From Paenibacillus nasutitermitis (GTDB lineage Bacteria > Bacillota > Bacilli > Paenibacillales > Paenibacillaceae): DNA of 64,000 nt. This document shows, piece after piece, positions 60,312-64,000 of this stretch. Below the pieces are notes generated by a model, which saw only the letters and a list, made by a program, of their open reading frames with translations, searched no databases and was not told the origin of the DNA. Every line of letters starts with the position of its first letter. Position 1 is the stretch's first letter. The stretch covers positions 40,580 to 104,579 of the forward strand of contig NZ_BMHP01000011.1 of NCBI RefSeq assembly GCF_014641075.1, read 5' to 3'. Both the position numbers and the translations under genes were made by a program.

Positions 60312-60439
60312 TTATTTGATCGTTAAACCAGGCAGGAGCTTCAGACACCGAACCTGGACAGATTAACGAAAAAAGGGACTGCATTTTTCAGAGCGTATTG
60401 CCCAAACCCAACATGCACGCCGTCCAGAGCTTCTATAAT

Positions 60440-60962
60440 AGCAGGGAAGTATCCAAGTCAACAATAAGTTTAAGCTGGAGTTAGAGCCGAGCAAAACCCG
60501 ATTAATCGAGTTTGGCGATTCGCAAGCAAGCACAGCCAATCCAAAGGCAAACGTAAGCCGGATACCCTCTACTTTCTGAGATTTACGCATGACTGCATGC
60601 GAAACCGACAAGGGAATTTCATGGTGGGCAGGAAGACGGAGAAGAAGCGACTAAAGCAAAGCATTGGGAACGTGCAGGAAACAATGAGAAGAATGCAGCA
60701 TGAAGCGGTAGAGATGCAGGCGGCAAAGATCAACCAGATCCTGCAAGGCCATTACGCCTATTACGGAATGGCAGGGAATATGAGGTGTCTGAACAAAGTC
60801 TATGCTGTCGCTGTTACCTATTGGCGGAAAGTGCTGAGCAGGCGAAGTCAGAAAAGCTATGTAACCTGGGAAGAATACCGCCACATTCGCACATTATTTC
60901 CCCTTAAGCGACCGAAATTCTTCATTCCCTATAATCGATTGAAGACCTACGCTATGCTGTAA
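60440..60962 (+). pseudogene. Group II intron reverse transcriptase/maturase, 3' fragment with frameshift
   Basis: The readable protein runs FKLELEPSKTRLIEFG, then after a one-base loss (GGCGA for a GGNCGA-type codon pair near 60520) RFASKHSQSKGKRKPDTLYF, LRFTHDCMRNRQGNFMVGRK and on to a stop at 60962. This is the end of the RT domain and the thumb/maturase X region of group IIC intron proteins, with YYGMAGNMRCLNKVYAV and WRKVLSRRSQK. The N-terminal two-thirds, with the YADD catalytic motif, is absent. It cannot encode a working RT. The 5' boundary near 60440 is not exact. Confidence 0.88.
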
Positions 60963-60976
60963 ATCCATTTCTGAAG

Positions 60977-61048
60977 AGCCCGGTGCGGGAAATCCGCACG
61001 CCGGGTTCTGTGGGGGTTCGGGCCACCAGTTGGGTGGCCCTTCTACCC
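60977..61048 (+). ncRNA. Group II intron domains V and VI (remnant)
   Basis: GAGCCCGGTGCGGGAAATCC and the matching GCACGCCGGGTTC form the 34-base domain V hairpin. GGGCCACCAGTTGGGTGGCCC follows as a domain VI-like hairpin. They lie directly downstream of the maturase stop, as expected. The intron 3' end is probably near 61081, where sequence shared with the cassette at 26373 begins. No 5' intron part is present, so it cannot splice. Confidence 0.82.
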
Positions 61049-61080
61049 GGAGACGGGGGCTAGCCGCCCCCTCCTACTCG

Positions 61081-61306
61081 ATTTCTGTGGTTCAAAAAAT
61101 ACCTCGCGATGATTTTTTGAATTTCGCCTCCAAAAGAATACGCCGATACTGGCGCATCTGGTAATGCCAGCCCTGACGCGCTTCAACGGGAGTTGGTTTT
61201 AGGTCTTCTATACCTCGTTCGTCAAGAGTCTTCTTCCATAAAATGGACTGTAAACACACACGAAAAGTTCCGTTCCTAGTGGAACGGATATTTTTCGTGT
61301 GTTCAT
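61081..61306. repeat. Copy of the cassette flank and degenerate palindrome
   Basis: TTCTGTGGTTCAAAAAATAC onward repeats 26379-26629 with small deletions, including the small-ORF region (WKKTLDERGIEDLKP) and the palindrome (61260-61300), which now has mismatches. It precedes the collagen-like pseudogene, just as in copy B. Confidence 0.85.
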
Positions 61307-61580
61307 TTAGAAACATGTAAAGGATTGAATGGACTGCAAGCTCAATCCCGTATACACCCAAAACCTGCCGTTCCACTGAAACCCCGAAACCGAGGTGCGT
61401 CCTACGAAAGCCGGATAAAACCAGAATTGATTTCTATTCACAAGCCAAACGTACGTATTCCGAAATAAACAACCAACAATCGCTTCCGGGTCGACAGCAA
61501 AGGACGAAACTGGAGGTTGCTGAGGGGTGAATCCCGGGGGAGGTGAGCTAGGTCCCGTGGGTCCCGGCAGCCCCGGGAAT
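61307..61580 (-). pseudogene. Collagen-like protein, copy D, start lost
   Basis: The frame reads FPGLPGPTGPSSPPPGFTPQ, then the conserved C-terminal domain FRNTYVWLVNRNQFWFYPAF to SIQSFTCF and stop at 61307. Homology ends at about 61580, inside the collagen-like tract. The start codon, ribosome binding site and sporulation-type promoter present in copies A and B have been replaced by unrelated sequence (ORF remains open only to LDHPGNLSS, with no start). The C-terminal part is otherwise intact, suggesting recent loss. Confidence 0.82.
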
Positions 61581-61613
61581 GATGAAAGGTTCCCAGGATG
61601 ATCAAGATATCTA

Positions 61614-61705
61614 TTTAATTATTTGCAAAATGTAATCAGGGTTACAGATTGATCACCTTAAATAAATTTACAATAGTAGAGGATAACATTCTAGGATGTT
61701 ATAGG
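61614..61705 (+). repeat. Second copy of the SLH-gene leader
   Basis: About 92 bases, nearly the same as 46032-46123, including the ATAACAT/ATGTTAT palindrome at 61683-61702. Confidence 0.8.
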
Positions 61706-61783
61706 CTCGGCTATCATGATATGCTTCACGAAGTGCTGGGGATTCGCACGTCTTTTTGAGCGTTTCATTGTCAATTGATGTAG

Positions 61784-61867
61784 GTGGCGGACAGGTAGCC
61801 GTGTGGGCGCAAAGCGACATAGCGGCTTGCATCCTGGGAGGATCATCACAGGTAGAAGCGATGCTGT
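61784..61867 (+). pseudogene. Tail fragment of a deleted SLH gene
   Basis: GGCGGACAGGTAGCCGTGTG onward matches 49525-49610, the third SLH motif of the propeller protein (GGQVAAWAQNDVAACILAGIIT), with a small deletion. Between it and the leader copy only about 80 unrelated bases remain, so more than 3 kb of the gene has been lost. Confidence 0.8.
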
Positions 61868-61910
61868 TTGTCATATGACAATATTGATGACAACAGCTAT
61901 TTTCAAAAAA

Positions 61911-61939
61911 ATGTAATCTATATAATAGATAGGTTACAT
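61911..61939 (+). promoter_or_regulatory. -10 and inverted repeat before the last gene
   Basis: TATAAT at 61921 lies 38 bases before the start codon. It is flanked by ATGTAA (61911) and TTACAT (61934), an inverted repeat that could be an operator. No good -35 is visible. Confidence 0.4.
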
Positions 61940-61963
61940 ATAAAGATGAAATGGGGAGAAATA

Positions 61964-64000
61964 ATGAAAGAGAGAATTCTGATTCTATTCATGACTGTTG
62001 CTATGGTATTCACGATGATCACACCCGGGTTGGTACCAAGAGCTGAGGCAGCAGGGGGCACAGTTACAAAAGCCTATATCGCCACGAAGGATACCATGGA
62101 ATTAAACGGTCATATTCAGTATGACGGCATTCATGATAATGATGGGAATGGTTTTCTTAGTATTGGCAGGAGTAACGATGAATACGGGAATGTTCGGCAG
62201 AGGGCTGCCTTATCGTTTGATTTGGGTGTGCCAGAAGGGGTTGTTGTATCAGCAGAGTTGGTCTTGACTGTGGCTACTGTTATCAGAAATCCCAGCCATA
62301 CTTTGTATATGGAAGCCAGAGGATCTGCGGCGAATGATTTGAACGATGTGACCTTCCCCTCTTTAGATACGAATAGTCCTTATGCAGATAAATTCACTGC
62401 GAAAAGCATTGCCGAAGTGCCGATGAGTACTTATCTTCAGAATCAATCCATTACATTTAATGTGAAAAGTGCTGTAGATGCTTTCACAGATATCTCGGAT
62501 CGTAAAATCATCTTTATGCTCAATGGGAATGAGGCGGATGCAGATAGCGGCTGGTTCTCCGTTCATTCCTTGGAGACATACGTGAATGCTGCATACCGCC
62601 CGAAGCTGGTCGTTACGTATGAGACCGGACCAGTAAATACCCCTCCTGCGGGTGCTTTCACGATCACTGAAGGAGCAGCAACAAACGCCAGTACAGTTAA
62701 TCTGTCCGTTACAGGATCAGATCCCGATGCAGGGGATAGTGTTACCCATATGAGATTTGCGAATAGCGCTGCTAATTTACCGGCAGCATCATGGCTGCCT
62801 TTCAGTAATACTGCAACATTCAGTCTAACTGAAGGAGATGGATCGAAGACCATCTATATGCAGGTGAGGGATTCTAATGGGGGGATCTCAGCCAACTCTT
62901 CTCAGACCGTTCTATTGGATCAGACAGCACCAACAGGTGCACTGATCATTAATGATGGTGCCACATGGACGAAATCGTACACGGTCACATTGAAAGGGAC
63001 CTATACGGATGGAAGCGGCTCAGGAGTTGAGCTGGCGCGCCTCTCTAACATCAACGGCACTTGGCAGACCAGCTGGTTCAGCTATGCCGACTTGAACGGG
63101 AGGTCTTGGGTACTCACGGCAGGCGAGGGAGCAAAGACTGTCTATGTGCAATATAAAGATAGAGTTGGCAATACGAGTACCGGAACCATTAGCAGTATTG
63201 CAGTGGATACGACAACTCCTGTTATTTCCAATGTAGAGACCGGAAAAGTATATAACAGCAAAGTAAACGCTCTATTTAACGAGGGCAGCGGGCTGCTCAA
63301 CGGCACCCCCTATACGAGTGGTACAGAGATCACGCAGGATGGCGCGTACACGCTGGTTGTAACGGATGCAGCAGGCAATGTGGCGACCATTAGCTTCACG
63401 ATCGACACAGCGGCGCCAACGGTTACAGGAGTAACGAACGGCGGGATTTATAAAGAGCCGGTGACTGTTAGTTTCAACGAAGGCACGGCGACCTTGAATG
63501 GTGCTGCTTTTACAAGTGGTACAAAGATCGCGCAGGGTGGCGTGTACACGCTGGTTGTAACGGATGCAGCAGGCAATGTGACGACCGTCAGTTTCACGAT
63601 CGATACAGCAGCGCCTACGGTTACGGGAGTAAGCGAAGGCGGGAGTTATAAAGAGCCTGTGACTGTTAGTTTCAACGAAGGAACAGCGACATTGAATGGT
63701 GCTGCTTTTACAAGCGGTACAGAGATTGATCAGGATGGCGCGTACACGCTGGTGGTAACGGATGCAGTAGGCAACGTGACGACCGTCAGCTTCACGATCG
63801 ACACAGCAGCACCTGCGGTTACGGGAGTAAGCGAAGGCGGGATTTATAAAGAGCCGGTGACTGTTAGTTTCAACGGAGGAACAGCGACCTTGAATGGTGC
63901 TGCTTTTACAAGCGGTACAGAGATTGATCAGGATGGCGCGTACACGCTGGTTGTAACGGATGCAGCAGGCAATGTGGCGACCGTCAGTTTCACGATCGAC
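61964..64000 (+). CDS. Secreted Ig-repeat protein with a CBM96/DNRLRE-like domain, 3' end outside window
   Basis: 679 codons, open to the window edge. ATG 61964 follows GGGGAG. Signal peptide 1-29 (ILFMTVAMVFTMITPGLVPRAEAA). Residues 30-222 look like the DNRLRE/CBM96 beta-sandwich (RAALSFDLGVPEGVVVSAEL ... YRPKLVVTYE). Then a cadherin-like/Ig domain (NTPPAGAFTITEGAATNAST), another Ig-like domain (GALIINDGATWTKSYTVTLK), and four near-identical Ig-like repeats (YTLVVTDAAGNV). It lies in a region of remnants, but its own frame is intact. It is probably a large adhesin or glycan-binding surface protein; the missing end may carry an anchor or catalytic domain. Confidence 0.85.
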   Translation, partial: MKERILILFMTVAMVFTMITPGLVPRAEAAGGTVTKAYIATKDTMELNGHIQYDGIHDNDGNGFLSIGRSNDEYGNVRQRAALSFDLGVPEGVVVSAELVLTVATVIRNPSHTLYMEARGSAANDLNDVTFPSLDTNSPYADKFTAKSIAEVPMSTYLQNQSITFNVKSAVDAFTDISDRKIIFMLNGNEADADSGWFSVHSLETYVNAAYRPKLVVTYETGPVNTPPAGAFTITEGAATNASTVNLSVTGSDPDAGDSVTHMRFANSAANLPAASWLPFSNTATFSLTEGDGSKTIYMQVRDSNGGISANSSQTVLLDQTAPTGALIINDGATWTKSYTVTLKGTYTDGSGSGVELARLSNINGTWQTSWFSYADLNGRSWVLTAGEGAKTVYVQYKDRVGNTSTGTISSIAVDTTTPVISNVETGKVYNSKVNALFNEGSGLLNGTPYTSGTEITQDGAYTLVVTDAAGNVATISFTIDTAAPTVTGVTNGGIYKEPVTVSFNEGTATLNGAAFTSGTKIAQGGVYTLVVTDAAGNVTTVSFTIDTAAPTVTGVSEGGSYKEPVTVSFNEGTATLNGAAFTSGTEIDQDGAYTLVVTDAVGNVTTVSFTIDTAAPAVTGVSEGGIYKEPVTVSFNGGTATLNGAAFTSGTEIDQDGAYTLVVTDAAGNVATVSFTID
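63404..63997 (+). repeat. Three 198-base Ig-like repeats, continuing past the edge
   Basis: Units start at about 63413, 63611 and 63809, exactly 198 bases apart, each encoding 66 residues (APTVTGVSEGG, YKEPVTVSFNEGTATLNGAA, YTLVVTDAAGNV). Identity is very high at DNA level. A shorter, more diverged unit precedes them at about 63220. Confidence 0.92.

Noticed and set aside
61092..61376. 94-codon minus frame as a full protein
   Set aside because: Its first 40 codons run through the palindrome and the antisense-shifted collagen-like pseudogene; only the last part corresponds to the small conserved frame.

Overview
The window looks like a chromosomal accessory region of a Gram-positive, spore-forming Paenibacillaceae bacterium (Paenibacillus/Cohnella-like). 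The evidence is the run of MalFG/LplABC-type sugar importers without their own ATPase, membrane-anchored AraC/YesN regulators, a YesMN-type two-component system, surface proteins with C-terminal SLH triplets, strong AGGAGG ribosome binding sites and a short collagen-like protein family typical of spore-formers. The genus is inferred from gene content; no rRNA or housekeeping marker is present.

Layout. 1-4024 (-): 5' part of a secreted heparinase II/III-like polysaccharide lyase with two near-identical lectin-like modules; it runs off the left edge. 4205-10127 (-): sugar importer (two permeases, binding lipoprotein) with a membrane AraC regulator. 10.2-12.6 kb: a decayed zone with two amputated N-termini of AraC-type membrane regulators, an orphan binding-protein-like gene and a retropepsin fragment. 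12.56-13.55 kb: first copy of a repeated cassette (120-residue unknown protein, copy of a tmRNA 3' end, terminator, collagen-like gene). 13.6-24.8 kb (-): LplABC-type importer, a 1711-residue SLH-anchored beta-helix protein and another AraC regulator, probably one carbohydrate-utilisation locus. 25.1-27.0 kb: further tmRNA-like ends with terminators, a truncated DUF3800 gene and the fullest copy of the cassette. 27.2-27.9 kb: prolyl 4-hydroxylase beside the collagen-like gene. 28.2-39.4 kb (+): IclR regulator and a ten-gene operon joining an ABC importer to a PLP lyase-like enzyme, metallo-hydrolase, class III aminotransferase, SDR, RidA, M81 (MlrC-like) and AstE/AspA-like enzymes. This is my best candidate for an undescribed pathway. 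39.5-45.8 kb: a visibly AT-richer importer operon that contains a HlyD-type adaptor, divergent from an OmpR/VanS-like two-component system. 46.3-50.2 kb: SLH protein with a predicted seven-bladed propeller, then the third copy of the 120-residue gene with a tmRNA end. 50.3-53.3 kb (-): secreted triple lamin-tail-domain protein. 53.6-60.3 kb (+): YesMN-type system with its importer. 60.4-61.9 kb: remnants of a group IIC intron, of the collagen cassette and of a deleted SLH gene. 61964-64000 (+): 5' part of a secreted Ig-repeat protein that runs off the right edge.

How it fits together. Most of the DNA encodes capture and degradation of complex glycans: secreted or wall-anchored lyase-like proteins, several binding-protein-dependent importers that must borrow a shared ATPase, and sensors that control them. 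Interspersed on the + strand are at least three clear and several partial copies of a tmRNA (ssrA) 3' end, each followed by its own hairpin terminator. They look like attachment-site duplications left by successive integrations at ssrA, or like a repeat cassette that has spread by recombination. No integrase or complete ssrA gene is visible here.
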